Positions 25,910 to 35,649 of a stretch of 64,000 bases of DNA are shown here, one piece after another. A program made the translations under genes and the position numbers. Below the pieces are notes generated by a model. It was not told where the DNA came from and made no database searches. It saw nothing but the letters and a program-made list of their open reading frames with translations. This DNA comes from Tunturiibacter gelidiferens (GTDB lineage Bacteria > Acidobacteriota > Terriglobia > Terriglobales > Acidobacteriaceae), in NCBI RefSeq assembly GCF_014201335.1, contig NZ_JACHEB010000006.1, forward strand, positions 1 through 64,000, written 5' to 3'. Every line of letters begins with the position of its first letter. The stretch's first letter is position 1.

Positions 25910-28072
25910 ATGGGTCATGAGAATTCTGAAGAGATCAGTGTGCACTTGAATGCGTTGGCCAAGGCGGCTTCGGCGTATCTGCGGTCTGCGATGCATCAGC
26001 CGGTGGAGTGGCAGGAGTGGGGCGAGGACGCGTTTGAGAAGGCTAAGGCTGCGGATAAACCGATTCTGCTGGATATTGGCGCGGTGTGGTGCCACTGGTG
26101 TCATGTGATGGATCGCGAGTCGTACGAGAGTGCGGCTACGGCAAAAATTATCAACGATCACTTTATTGCGGTGAAGGTGGATCGAGATGAGCGGCCCGAT
26201 GTGGATACCCGGTATCAGGCGGCAGTGTCTGCGATTAGTGGGCAAGGTGGGTGGCCGTTGACTGCGTTTTTGACTCCTGAGGGGAAGCCCTACTTTGGAG
26301 GGACGTATTTTCCTCCGGCGGATCAGCATGGACGGCCCGGATTTCAGCGAGTACTGCTGACGATGGCGGAGGCGTTTCAGAATCGGCGCGATGAAGTGAA
26401 TGAATCGGCCGGAAGTGTGATGGCGGCGATTGAACATAACGAATCGTTCATGGGGAGGAGTGGGAACCCGGGGCCGGAGTTGGTGGCGAAGCTGGTGGCG
26501 TCGACGTTGAAGCAGTTCGATTCGCGGTCGGGCGGGTTTGGATCGCAGCCGAAGTTTCCGCATTCGGGGGCGATCGATCTTTTGTTGGATGTGGCGTCGA
26601 GGGTGTCGACGGTTGGGGCGGAGGATGGGAGTGAAGCCGCAAAGACGGCGGCGATGGTGACGCTGCAGAAGATGTCGCGGGGTGGGATCTATGACCATCT
26701 GGCGGGGGGATTTCATCGTTACTCGGTGGATGAGCTGTGGGTGGTGCCGCACTTCGAGAAGATGTCGTATGACAATAGCGAGCTGCTGAAGAACTATGTT
26801 CACGCGTTTCAGACGTTTGTGGAGCCTGAGGCGGCGCGGGTGGCGCGCGAGATGATTCGCTGGATCGATGAGTGGCTGAGCGACCGCGAGCGGGGTGGAT
26901 TTTATGCTTCGCAGGATGCGGACTACTCGCTGGAAGATGATGGCGACTACTTTACCTGGACTCGCGATGAGGCTGTCGCAGTGCTGACCGATGACGAGAT
27001 GGCGGTTGCGAGCGCGTATTACGACATCGGTGAGATAGGCGATATGCATCACAACCCTGCGAAGAATGTTTTGCATGTGCGGGGCACGCTGGAGGGTGTG
27101 GCGAAGGCGAATGCGATTACGCTCGAGGTGGCGAAGGAACGGCTGGATGCGGCGAAGGCGAAGTTGTATGCGGCTCGGCTGAAGCGGCCTACGCCGTATG
27201 TGGATAAGACGATCTATGTGGGCTGGAATGGGATGATGATCTCGGCCTATGTGGAGGCGGGACGAGTGCTGGATATGCCTGAGGTGCGGGCGTTCGCGCT
27301 GAAGTCGCTGGATCGCGTGCTGGCGGAGGCCTGGGATGCGAAGGCTGGATTGGCACATGTGGTTGCGTATGGAGAGCAGGGTGGAAACGGCGCGCGGGTG
27401 GCAGGGGTGCTCGATGACTACGTGTTTCTTGGGCATGCGGCGCTGGATGCGTGGGAGCTGACCGGGGAGTTGCGATACTACACGGCGGCTGAAGCGATTA
27501 TGGAGAGCGCGCTGATGAAGTTTTATGATCCGGTTGGGTGCGCGTTCTTCGATACAGAGAGTGCCGCGGAGGGTGAGACGAGGCTGGGGGCGCTGGTGAC
27601 GCGCAGGAAGCCGTTGCAGGACTCGCCTACACCTGCGGGGAATCCTGTGGGAGCGGCGCTGCTGTTGCGGTTGGAGGCGCTGAATGGGCGGGCAGATTAT
27701 GCAGTGAAGGCGCTTGAGACGCTGGAGACTTTTGCTGGCGTTGTGGAGCACTTTGGGTTGTATGCAGCGAGCTATGGGTTGGCGCTGCAGCGGATGGTGC
27801 TGCGGGCAGTAGAGGTGTGTGTGATTGGGGACGATGCTGCGGCGAGACGCCTTGAGGCCGTGGCGTTGGCGCGATATGCGGTGAATAAGAGTGTGATTCG
27901 TTTGCGGAAGGATCAGCTGGGAGCTTTGCCTCCTTCGTTGGCGGAGACGCTGCCACATCTGCCTGGGTTGGGTGGTGATGGGAGCTTTGCTGTGGTTTGT
28001 ACGGCGAAGGGATGTCAGCCGCCGGTGTCTGGGGTGGATGAGTTAATAGAGGCTATGAATAAGGCTTTGTGA
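25910..28072 (+). CDS. YyaL-type thioredoxin-domain protein (DUF255)
   Basis: The 720-residue protein has an N-terminal thioredoxin-like domain (about 15-175) with the family's C61-H-W-C64 in GAVWCHWCHVMDRESYE. An (alpha/alpha)6 barrel similar to N-acylglucosamine 2-epimerase and glycosidases follows (GGFGSQPKFPHSGAIDLLLD, then GGIYDHLAGGFHRYSVDELW, PHFEKMSYDN and QDADYS). This fixed pairing is found from bacteria to animals (SPATA20), and its biochemical role is not established. Length is normal for the family (about 680-750). A single gene, closed downstream by strong hairpins. Confidence 0.92.
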   Translation: MGHENSEEISVHLNALAKAASAYLRSAMHQPVEWQEWGEDAFEKAKAADKPILLDIGAVWCHWCHVMDRESYESAATAKIINDHFIAVKVDRDERPDVDTRYQAAVSAISGQGGWPLTAFLTPEGKPYFGGTYFPPADQHGRPGFQRVLLTMAEAFQNRRDEVNESAGSVMAAIEHNESFMGRSGNPGPELVAKLVASTLKQFDSRSGGFGSQPKFPHSGAIDLLLDVASRVSTVGAEDGSEAAKTAAMVTLQKMSRGGIYDHLAGGFHRYSVDELWVVPHFEKMSYDNSELLKNYVHAFQTFVEPEAARVAREMIRWIDEWLSDRERGGFYASQDADYSLEDDGDYFTWTRDEAVAVLTDDEMAVASAYYDIGEIGDMHHNPAKNVLHVRGTLEGVAKANAITLEVAKERLDAAKAKLYAARLKRPTPYVDKTIYVGWNGMMISAYVEAGRVLDMPEVRAFALKSLDRVLAEAWDAKAGLAHVVAYGEQGGNGARVAGVLDDYVFLGHAALDAWELTGELRYYTAAEAIMESALMKFYDPVGCAFFDTESAAEGETRLGALVTRRKPLQDSPTPAGNPVGAALLLRLEALNGRADYAVKALETLETFAGVVEHFGLYAASYGLALQRMVLRAVEVCVIGDDAAARRLEAVALARYAVNKSVIRLRKDQLGALPPSLAETLPHLPGLGGDGSFAVVCTAKGCQPPVSGVDELIEAMNKAL

Positions 28073-28076
28073 GTTG

Positions 28077-28116
28077 TCTCTCCGATATCACTGCTTCGCT
28101 TGTGATCTCGGAGAGA
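28077..28116. terminator. Long hairpin after the YyaL-type gene
   Basis: TCTCTCCGA (28077-28085) pairs with TCGGAGAGA (28108-28116). Inside it ATCAC (28087-28091) pairs with GTGAT (28102-28106) after one mismatch. It begins four bases after the stop codon and lacks a T run, so it may be a repeat palindrome as much as a terminator. Confidence 0.5.
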
Positions 28117-28130
28117 TGTCCTGCCGGACG

Positions 28131-28149
28131 GGCCCACTGCGCGTGGGGC
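28131..28149. repeat. GC-rich hairpin in the same spacer
   Basis: CCCAC-tgcgc-GTGGG (28133-28147) is a perfect hairpin. With the previous one it fills the spacer between convergent genes and looks like an intergenic palindromic element. Confidence 0.4.
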
Positions 28150-28207
28150 GGTCACTTCTTGACTTGTGTACCTTGTTTGGTTTAACCGCTGCTCCCGTTA
28201 GTCGCCA

Positions 28208-31200
28208 TCAGAAGGTGAATTTCGCTGCGCCTTGCAGGATGCGTGGCGGGGCTGCGCTGATGGCGTCGCCAAAGGTTGAGCTGCCGATGTCGCCGTCGAC
28301 CGATGACGGGCCGCTGAACTGAGTGTGGTTGAAGACGTTGAAGGCTTCGACGCGGATAAGCAGCGCCTTCGATTCGGTGATGGCTGTTCTTTTGCCGATC
28401 GCCATATCGAAGTTGTCGGTGCCCGGACCGTAGAAGAAGCGCCGTTTTGAGGTACCTGGGGTTCCGAGCGCGTTCATGCTGAAGGTGGTTGTGTCGAAGT
28501 AGCTTTTGCCGTTGCGGGGATTGTGGTTGAGCTTGAGGCCGGAACCGTTGTAGTCGGGCTCGTCGATGCTGCTGTTGTTGATGCCGTTTGGATTGGTTCC
28601 GATCAGCGAGTTGTCACCGTTGTTGATGACGGTGATGGGGAAGCCAGTGGCGAAGTGAGTGATGCCGGAGAGAGACCAGCCATTGGTGAGCCGATTGGGA
28701 TGAAGGAACTGATCAAAGGGGAGTTGATATTCGTAGCTGATGACGAAGTTGTGCTTCACATCGAAGGATGAGATTGCGTAGCTGAGGGAGGGGTTGAAGG
28801 GATTGACCTCTTCGCCGAGGTTCGAGGACTGGTCGAGTGATTTGGCGTAGGTATAGGCGACGGAGAACTCGAGACGGCCGCTGGTGTGGCGGGCGCTGAG
28901 TTCGAGTGCGTTGTAGTTGGCGTGGCCCAGGGTGGATTGGAGGGCGTTGCTGCCAAAGTTTGAGCCGAGGGGGCCTCGGGTTCCGTTGACCTGGCCGCCG
29001 CCGATGGGGAAGTAGACGGTGTCTTCACCTCCAGGGCCGCAGGTGAGAGTGCCAGGTTGGACCTGGTTGGGTTGGCTGAGGCTAAGGCAGAGCGCAGGGT
29101 TGCCGGGGTTGGGTTCGATGAGGACGAGCTGGCGATGGCTGGAGGTGCCGAGGTAGCTTGCGCTGAAGACGGTGTTGGGGCCAAGCTGGCGTTCGATCGA
29201 GAGGACCCACTCTTCGGTGTAGGGAATCTTGTTGTGGATGTCGTAGCCGGGGATACCTTCGATGGGTTCGAAGGTGCTCCAGTCGATGTTGGGGTCGGGG
29301 TTGCTGCGCGAGGAGTTGAGCGGCGCGAAGGTGTAGGGGAAGGGCTGGCCATTGCTCTGGCCGTCGGCCGCGTTGACGAACGGAGTAGCGAAGAGTGGCG
29401 CCTGGGGGCTCGTGTAGGTGGTGCCGTAGGGAGCGTTGGCTGCAAGCACGCCGATGGAGAGCGCGGGGATCGCGGTATAGAAGTTGCCGTAGCTGGCGCG
29501 GATGCTGGTGGATCCGGGTGCGCCGAGGATTTTTTGAAGGAAGCTCGAATCAGATTGGGGAGACCATGCTAGACCTACGCGTGGGGCGAAGTTGCGATTG
29601 CTGATGGGAGCGAGGGTATCGGGGATTCCGGGGTCGCCGGGATAGAGGATTCCTGGAGGCGCTCCGGGAAAGACGGTGGATTGCGCGCCGGCGACGAAGG
29701 TGGAGATCTGGTTGTAGCGCTCGCTCCATGGTGTGACGCGGTCCCAGCGAAGGCCGTAGTTGAGGGTGAGGTTGGGAAGGACGTGGAAGCTGTCCTGCGC
29801 GAAGAGGCCGGCGTATTTGTTGCGGGCGTAGAAGGGATTGAGCTGGCTCTGGTTGTACTGGCTGGGGACGCCGATGAGGAAGTCTGCGAAGTCGACGCCG
29901 GTTTCGGTGCCGGTGAAGACGAAGTTGCCGTTGAACTGCGCGATGGGTGCGCCGTTGACCTGATCGGCGTGGAACTCGCCGCCGAACTTGAGGGTGTGTC
30001 GACCAATGACCTTCGAGAAGACGTCGGCGGCTTGGTAGGTGTTGTTCGCCTGAATGAGCTGGTTAGCCGCGGCGCCGGTGGAGTAGCCGTTGAAGTTTAG
30101 GTTCATGACGCTCTGGCCTTTGGGGTCGAGCGGGACGATGCTGGTGCTGCCGTCTTCGTTGACGAAGCCCTGCGAGGCGAGACTTACGTTGCGACCGCCG
30201 ATGGGTTGGCCGAGGTTGGTGAGGTTGCGCATGAAGCTGAGGTGGAATTCGTTGATCGAGGAGGCGCTGAAGGTCTTGGTGTCTCCGAGAGAGAAGAGTT
30301 GGGCGCGACCTGTGGTGAGGGCATCGAAGCCGGGAACGCTGGCGCCGCTTTGCGCGACGGGGTAGGGGTTGTCGAGATTGAAGTCGTCGATGAAGTAGTA
30401 GGCGGAGATGAGTCCGATGCGGGTGTTGACGTCGAATCGTGCTCCGGCTTTGTCATCACGCACGGTCTGGTTGAAGGATGAGGTTGCGAAGGTACCGGAG
30501 GCGTTGTTTGGTGCGGGAATGTATTGGAGGAGCTTCTGCGCGGGCGTGGACCAGGCGCGCTGCGGGATGACGGCGTTGGGGAAGACGCACTGCACGGAGC
30601 TGGTGCAGCCGGGGACGTAGTAGAGCTCGCCTGCGGTTACGCCGTAGCCAAGTTTTTGAGTGAGGAGGTTTGCAAAATATGGTCCGCCCACAGCCAGGTT
30701 CAACATGTTTCCGCCGGGGCCGTTGGTGAAGTCTGACAGATTGCCGGTGCGGTCGGCGGTGGAGGGTATGCTGATGTTTCCTGTGTCGACGCCCTGGGTC
30801 TGGCGTGTGCCTTGATAGTCGATGAAGAAGAAGGCTTTGTCTTTGTGGACTGGGCCGCCGAAGGTTCCCCCGAACTGGTTTTGGCGGAAGGCGCCTCGAG
30901 CGGGAGAGAAGTAGTTGCGGGCATCGAGGTCGGTGTTGCGGAGGAACTCGAAGGCACTGCCGTGGAAGGCGTTGGTGCCGGACTTGGTGATGACGCTGAT
31001 CTGGCCGCCGCTGAATTCTCCGTACTCGGCGTCGAAGTTGCTGGTGATGATGCGGAACTCGGCGATGGCATCGAGGTTGGGGACGATGGCGGTGCCGCCG
31101 TTGACATCTTCTTCGACGTCGCTGCCGTTGACGCTGAAGTAGTTTGAGAACTCGTTTTGTCCGTTGACGGAGACGGTACCGGGGTTGAGAGTGCCGGAGG

Positions 31201-31765
31201 GGTTGAGGATGGTGGCGCCTACGTCCTGAACGGTGCTGGAGGTGATGGAGGTGGCGGGAGCGACGCCGGCCTGGAGGGAGAGAAGGTCGGTGTAGCTGCG
31301 GCCGTTGAGCGGGACCGCAGTCATCTGGCGGCCGGTGATGACCTCGCCCATCTGCGTACTGATGGCTTCGACGTGGAGAGTGTCGTCGGTGACGCTGACG
31401 GTTTCTTTGACGCTGCCTAGCTCGAAGGCGACGTCGATGGTGAGAGCTGCGTCGGTGTCGAGGACGATGTCTTTGCGCTGATAGCTGCGGAAGCCGGGGG
31501 ACTGGGCTTCAAGTTCGTAATGGCCGACGGGGAGGACGGGGAGTGTGTAATAGCCTTTGCTGTTGGCGGTGGCGTGATAGGAGAGACCTGTGCTCGTCTC
31601 GTGGATGGTGATCTCGGCTTTTGGAACTACTCTTCCTGAGGGATCCTTTGCGGTGCCGGAGATGCTTCCTGCGACGCTGGCCCAAGCGATAGAGGAACAG
31701 ATAACGGCAACGATGCAGAAAGCTTTGCTGATACGGAAGACGACACGGCCAAAGTTGTTCAACAT
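28208..31765 (-). CDS. Oar-like TonB-dependent outer-membrane receptor
   Basis: This 1185-residue receptor has a signal peptide (RISKAFCIVAVICSSIAWA), a carboxypeptidase-regulatory-like domain (GSISGTAKDPSGRVVPKAEI), a plug with VPLNGRSYTDLLSLQAGVAP, and a long barrel ending in GAAKFTF. The start at 31765 (MLNNFGRVVF) is chosen because GGAG lies just ahead and the signal peptide follows directly; the open frame goes on to 31948 without likeness. It is a paralogue of the receptor at 11924 (shared RNYF, SGTN.FHGS.FEF and FQLPF-type blocks), probably with a different substrate. No binding-protein or enzyme gene is adjacent. Confidence 0.88.
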   Translation of the reverse strand: MLNNFGRVVFRISKAFCIVAVICSSIAWASVAGSISGTAKDPSGRVVPKAEITIHETSTGLSYHATANSKGYYTLPVLPVGHYELEAQSPGFRSYQRKDIVLDTDAALTIDVAFELGSVKETVSVTDDTLHVEAISTQMGEVITGRQMTAVPLNGRSYTDLLSLQAGVAPATSITSSTVQDVGATILNPSGTLNPGTVSVNGQNEFSNYFSVNGSDVEEDVNGGTAIVPNLDAIAEFRIITSNFDAEYGEFSGGQISVITKSGTNAFHGSAFEFLRNTDLDARNYFSPARGAFRQNQFGGTFGGPVHKDKAFFFIDYQGTRQTQGVDTGNISIPSTADRTGNLSDFTNGPGGNMLNLAVGGPYFANLLTQKLGYGVTAGELYYVPGCTSSVQCVFPNAVIPQRAWSTPAQKLLQYIPAPNNASGTFATSSFNQTVRDDKAGARFDVNTRIGLISAYYFIDDFNLDNPYPVAQSGASVPGFDALTTGRAQLFSLGDTKTFSASSINEFHLSFMRNLTNLGQPIGGRNVSLASQGFVNEDGSTSIVPLDPKGQSVMNLNFNGYSTGAAANQLIQANNTYQAADVFSKVIGRHTLKFGGEFHADQVNGAPIAQFNGNFVFTGTETGVDFADFLIGVPSQYNQSQLNPFYARNKYAGLFAQDSFHVLPNLTLNYGLRWDRVTPWSERYNQISTFVAGAQSTVFPGAPPGILYPGDPGIPDTLAPISNRNFAPRVGLAWSPQSDSSFLQKILGAPGSTSIRASYGNFYTAIPALSIGVLAANAPYGTTYTSPQAPLFATPFVNAADGQSNGQPFPYTFAPLNSSRSNPDPNIDWSTFEPIEGIPGYDIHNKIPYTEEWVLSIERQLGPNTVFSASYLGTSSHRQLVLIEPNPGNPALCLSLSQPNQVQPGTLTCGPGGEDTVYFPIGGGQVNGTRGPLGSNFGSNALQSTLGHANYNALELSARHTSGRLEFSVAYTYAKSLDQSSNLGEEVNPFNPSLSYAISSFDVKHNFVISYEYQLPFDQFLHPNRLTNGWSLSGITHFATGFPITVINNGDNSLIGTNPNGINNSSIDEPDYNGSGLKLNHNPRNGKSYFDTTTFSMNALGTPGTSKRRFFYGPGTDNFDMAIGKRTAITESKALLIRVEAFNVFNHTQFSGPSSVDGDIGSSTFGDAISAAPPRILQGAAKFTF

Positions 31766-32308
31766 ACTTCTCCTGATCTTTCTAAGAGCGCAATGCGCGA
31801 ATGCGTCTACTTGATGGTGATGAGTAGGTTGACTGTGGCCTGGATCGCAGTTGGATGTCGGTGAGATATTTCTTGCAGCGTTCATTGACCGGCTTCGAAA
31901 GAAGTGCAAGTTTCGTCCTTTGGCGGGGCGGGGAGAGCCGCTCGCCATCGTGACGGATAAATCTCTACGGACAAAGGCGTCCTATAGCGGAGGGAGCCTG
32001 CAGCCTAGTCGGCTGTGATTTTCGGATTCTCGCGGCCTCCGCCAAGAGTGGCCGTGAGGGTCTATTTTGTGCGTTTCAGCCCTTCTACCAATCTGAGGTT
32101 CAATCGGCCAATGCCTTTTGAATTACGACTGCTACAGTCCGCAATCAGGTATGGCCGAAATATACGACAGAAACAGTCCTAGATACAAGCGCGGTTTGTC
32201 AGGGATTTGTAAATTGATTGTGACAGACCGATTTTTTCGACGTCGCACAGCCAGGTGATGCACGTGTGGATCGTAGTGGCTCTGTGGTTGTCTGAGGTAG
32301 TGATAACT
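31766..32308. other. Long spacer upstream of the second TonB receptor
   Basis: It holds 543 bases between two minus-strand genes. No protein family, RNA gene or convincing promoter was recognised. The length suggests a long leader or a lost gene. Confidence 0.35.
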
Positions 32309-33238
32309 TCAGCCGACCAATGGCTGTTGAGCGGGCGAAGCCGTCGGATTGGGGGCGCGGAGAATAAGCATGTTGGCGGGGTCGTTGCCGAGAGGGATGC
32401 CGTCTTTTTCGAAGGCCAGGATAAGGCGGCGGCGCAGCTCGCGGAGGACGCCATCGCGCTGATTGGCGCGGACGCGGATCTGGACGGGGTAGGTGACGGC
32501 GCGGCCTTCGATCTTGTCGACGCCGAGGATGACTGGGTCGGCGATGGCGATGTCTTTGAAGGCGGAGTCGTGGCGGACATCGTTGGCGACTTTACCGAGG
32601 ATGGCGATGACTTTGTCGGGATTGGCGCTGGCGTCGACCGAGACCTGGAGGGTGGCGACGGCGTAGTCGCGGGAGAGGTTGGAGACGGTGGCGATCTGGC
32701 TGTTGGGGATGATGTAGAGGGTGCCGTCCCCGTCGCGGAGTGTGGTGCGGCGGAGGGAGAGGTCCTCGACTGTGCCTTTTAGACCTGCGAGTAGGACGAC
32801 CTCGCCGACGTTGTACTGGTCTTCAACGAGGATGAAGATTCCATTGAGCATGTCTTTGAAGATCGACTGAGCGCCCAGGCCGATGCCCACGCCAACGATG
32901 CCTGCGGAGGCGAGGATGGGCTGGTAGGGGATGTCGAAGATATTGAGAATCTGGAGAAAAGCGATGAACCCTAGGACGCCGATAGAGGTGGCGCGAAGGA
33001 TGGAGGCCATGGTTCGGAGCTGTGCGGCACGATGGAAGTTGGCCACCTGATGGTCCGCACGTGAGCGCATCTTTTTGACGAAGAAGAGAACGACGCGCTG
33101 AAGGACGAAGATGACCAGAAGAACGACGACGATCTTGGGTAGTTTGTACTGGAGAAAGAGAAGGATGTCGTTGTGCCAGTCGCGTTCGATCGTCTGGACG
33201 ATGCGCTCGTCTTGCGGGGCCATGGCCAGAAGGAGCAT
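32309..33238 (-). CDS. MscS-type mechanosensitive channel
   Basis: The 309-residue protein has three N-terminal membrane segments. The pore helix region is ILASAGIVGVGIGLGAQSIF, followed by the beta domain (VEDQYNVGEVVLLAGLKGTV, then RDGDGTLYIIPNSQI) and the C-terminal alpha/beta cage. Length is close to E. coli MscS (286). It opens under membrane tension to release solutes on osmotic downshock. The last 15 residues (NPTASPAQQPLVG) are a flexible tail. It is divergent from the small gene at 33340. Confidence 0.93.
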   Translation of the reverse strand: MLLLAMAPQDERIVQTIERDWHNDILLFLQYKLPKIVVVLLVIFVLQRVVLFFVKKMRSRADHQVANFHRAAQLRTMASILRATSIGVLGFIAFLQILNIFDIPYQPILASAGIVGVGIGLGAQSIFKDMLNGIFILVEDQYNVGEVVLLAGLKGTVEDLSLRRTTLRDGDGTLYIIPNSQIATVSNLSRDYAVATLQVSVDASANPDKVIAILGKVANDVRHDSAFKDIAIADPVILGVDKIEGRAVTYPVQIRVRANQRDGVLRELRRRLILAFEKDGIPLGNDPANMLILRAPNPTASPAQQPLVG

Positions 33239-33339
33239 GATTACGGCGTCTCGCTTTCGGGAAGAATACTGAGAACAGAATGCGTCAGCTGTTTGTAAGA
33301 TGCAATTTAGGCAGGGACCGAGACGTGATGGGGGATGCT

Positions 33340-33696
33340 ATGAGAATGCTTCGATTGTCTGTGGTTGGAGCGGTTTTGACGGCGATGGCTTCAGGAAACG
33401 TGAGTGGGGGACAGCTTCAGCAGATACAAAGCCAGCATTATCCTGGTCAGGCGCACCAGCCGACCGACCTTGATCCAACCACCGACCCGCACCGGTTGGA
33501 ACAACAGGAAGAGGCCCGGAGCACGGAGCGACAGAAGCGGTTGGTGGCGGATACAGATAAGCTTCTGGCCCTGGCGACGGATCTGAAACAGCAGGTGGAT
33601 AAGACAAATAAAAATATTCTGTCAGTGGATGTAATCAAGAAGGCAGATGAGATCGAGAAGCTGGCCCATAGCGTCAAGGAACGGATGAAGGGTTAG
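33340..33696 (+). CDS. Small secreted coiled-coil protein, unknown
   Basis: From the ATG at 33340 (after GGGGGA) the product is 118 residues: a signal peptide (MLRLSVVGAVLTAMASGNVS), a Pro/His/Gln-rich stretch, then a charged helix (RSTERQKRLVADTDKLLALA, then QQVDKTNKNILSVDVIKKAD) ending in EKLAHSVKERMKG. In-frame upstream ATGs at 33280 and 33328 are possible but spoil the signal peptide. The helix suggests a coiled coil in the periplasm. The family was not recognised by name. It is convergent with the subtilase gene. Confidence 0.65.
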   Translation: MRMLRLSVVGAVLTAMASGNVSGGQLQQIQSQHYPGQAHQPTDLDPTTDPHRLEQQEEARSTERQKRLVADTDKLLALATDLKQQVDKTNKNILSVDVIKKADEIEKLAHSVKERMKG

Positions 33697-33741
33697 ATGT
33701 AAATGTTGTCACTGTAGCGGTTTGTTGAGTTAGACGACGGA

Positions 33742-35433
33742 TTATTGAGGGCTGAGCTGAGTGAGAGCCGCCGCGGCGTCGATCAGCGGGATAGAGAGGC
33801 CGGGGAGGGGGACGGCTGAGTTTCGCATGGCCGTGACGACTGTTGCTGCGCTCCAGTCTGGGTGAGCGGCGCGGAGCAGGGCGGCGACTCCGGCAGCGAG
33901 CGGGGCGGAGGCACTCGTACCCATGGCCTGGACGTAGGGAGTATGGCCGAGATTGAAGCAGCCATAGCTGTGGGTGGAGTCGGCGGGGAGGCCGTCGGCT
34001 GTGTTGGTGAGGCCTGAGCTGCAGGCGCCTTGAATCCATCCGCTGACGCCGGTGTCTGGGCCGTCGGGGTAGCTGCCGCCGGGTGCCGCGAGGGCGTTGA
34101 GAGGGGCTCCGTAGTTGCTGTAGTAGGCAAGCGCAACCGGGCCTGGCGTGCAGGTGGCGCCGGGGGTGGTGTTCTGGGCGCAGGCGGGGTTGGTGGAGGC
34201 AGCGATGGCCAAGACGCCTCGTGATTGGGCGGGAAGCTCGATATAGCGAGGATTGGAGAGGTCGATACCATCGTTGCCCCCGGAGGCGACGAGGACGACG
34301 TTGGCTTGGGCGGCGGCGTAGGTGATCTGGTTGAAGGCGGCGAGGAGGCCGGCTCCGTCGCCGGTGGTGAGATCGGCGACAGCGCCGACGGAGAGGGAGA
34401 TAACGTCGGCGCGGTTGGCGATGGCGTCTTCGATGCCCTGCATTACCCAGCTGAGGAGGCCGCTTGCCTCGCCCGCTTCGCACTGGTCGTTGGGATTGGT
34501 GTCGCCGGTGATGGAGGCGGGCATGCGTTGGAGCGCTTTGATGTTGAGTATGGTCGCCTGAGGTGCGACGCCGATGATTTTGCCGGTTCCGGGACCGATG
34601 GCTCCGGCGGCGAGCGAGGCGGTCCATGTGCCGTGGCCTTGCTGGTCCTGGGGGCTGCCGTCGTCGCAGGCGCTGGGGTAGGCGGTCTGGTCCACTTCGG
34701 TGAGGTTGAGACCGAGGTTAGGGGCCAGGTCGGGATGGGATTGATCGACTCCGCTGTCAATGACGGCGATGCGGATCCCTTTGCCCATGGTGGTGTCCCA
34801 GGGACCGTGGGCGGGAGCGCCGGGGGTGTTGTTTCCGTAGCCGCCTACCTGCTGGACTGCCCAGCCCTGTGGGGTGGAGGTGTAGTAGGTATCGTAGGAC
34901 GGCGGTGGGGGAGGGGGTGGTGGCGGAAGAATGATTGGAGCGGTGGAGACGATGGGGCCGTGGGTGGGGAGTCTACCGATGACCGGAGAGGTTGGGGTAA
35001 GAGGTTGTGCTCCGCTCTTGATGTCGGCGGCTTTGATCGCGACGGGTTTGAGGCGTAGACGAAGTGCGGAGATGATCCGGTCGTGGAGGACGTAGCTTAC
35101 GTTGGGTTGGGCGGAGAGGACGCGGAGAGTGGTGGCGTCGTCCTGAGACGGGGGAGACTGTACGGCGGCGATGCCGAGGTGTTCGTTGCGCTGGGTGAGG
35201 CGAGCGTTAGCGGAGAGGAGGTGGGCCTCAGCGTCGGCCGGGATGGTTGCGTTGCGATAGAGGACGATGTAGCGGTGAGGAGCGACGCTGGTGGTGTCGA
35301 TTTGCGCGGCGGCGAGTAGGGGAAGAAGTGGGAGAAAGAAAGCGGCCAGGCGAAAGACGCTTCGGCATAGCGGGCGCGTGTTGACCGTTCGGGGACTCGG
35401 TTTTGTGAGAGCGAATTTGATGAGAACGGACAT
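33742..35433 (-). CDS. Secreted subtilisin-like serine protease (S8)
   Basis: The 563-residue protein has a signal peptide and then a propeptide of the inhibitor-I9 type (RYIVLYRNATIPADAEAHL). A poly-proline linker occupies about 170-178. In the catalytic domain Asp226 lies in VIDSGVD, His267 in GHGTWTAS, the oxyanion Asn387 in ASGGNDG and Ser507 in GTSASAPL. All catalytic residues are present. It is probably exported and self-processed. Several Cys pairs (CAQN..CTPG, CSSG..CFNL) suggest disulfides outside the cytoplasm. Single gene. Confidence 0.92.
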   Translation of the reverse strand: MSVLIKFALTKPSPRTVNTRPLCRSVFRLAAFFLPLLPLLAAAQIDTTSVAPHRYIVLYRNATIPADAEAHLLSANARLTQRNEHLGIAAVQSPPSQDDATTLRVLSAQPNVSYVLHDRIISALRLRLKPVAIKAADIKSGAQPLTPTSPVIGRLPTHGPIVSTAPIILPPPPPPPPPSYDTYYTSTPQGWAVQQVGGYGNNTPGAPAHGPWDTTMGKGIRIAVIDSGVDQSHPDLAPNLGLNLTEVDQTAYPSACDDGSPQDQQGHGTWTASLAAGAIGPGTGKIIGVAPQATILNIKALQRMPASITGDTNPNDQCEAGEASGLLSWVMQGIEDAIANRADVISLSVGAVADLTTGDGAGLLAAFNQITYAAAQANVVLVASGGNDGIDLSNPRYIELPAQSRGVLAIAASTNPACAQNTTPGATCTPGPVALAYYSNYGAPLNALAAPGGSYPDGPDTGVSGWIQGACSSGLTNTADGLPADSTHSYGCFNLGHTPYVQAMGTSASAPLAAGVAALLRAAHPDWSAATVVTAMRNSAVPLPGLSIPLIDAAAALTQLSPQ

Positions 35434-35568
35434 GCTGCACCTCGTTGTTGCGCTGAGTTATGCATCGGCGCCGCAAGAATTTGCATTAGTGCCAGTACAG
35501 TTGTGTGCTATTACTTTGGTCTGTCACTTGAGCGAAATCTGACTGATCCTGCTCGATTAACGGATACA

Positions 35569-35598
35569 TTGACCCTGTTTGATCGCACGTGCTCTAAT
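35569..35598 (+). promoter_or_regulatory. Candidate promoter of hppA
   Basis: TTGACC (35569-35574), an 18-base spacer and TCTAAT (35593-35598) lie 51 bases before the hppA start, with AAGGAGA just before the ATG. Confidence 0.5.
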
Positions 35599-35649
35599 TG
35601 CCGCCTTTGTGAAGCTAGTTGAAAGTTTGTGTTCTAAGGAGACCTTTGC

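Noticed and set aside
25895-27958. Very long minus-strand open frame opposite the YyaL-type gene
   Set aside because: It is an antisense shadow of a GC-rich gene: Arg/His-rich composition, no domain and no ribosome site. The plus-strand gene has clear domains.
33674-34627. 317-codon minus-strand frame overlapping the subtilase
   Set aside because: It is extremely Arg-rich and is a frame-shifted shadow of the protease gene, whose catalytic residues are all intact.
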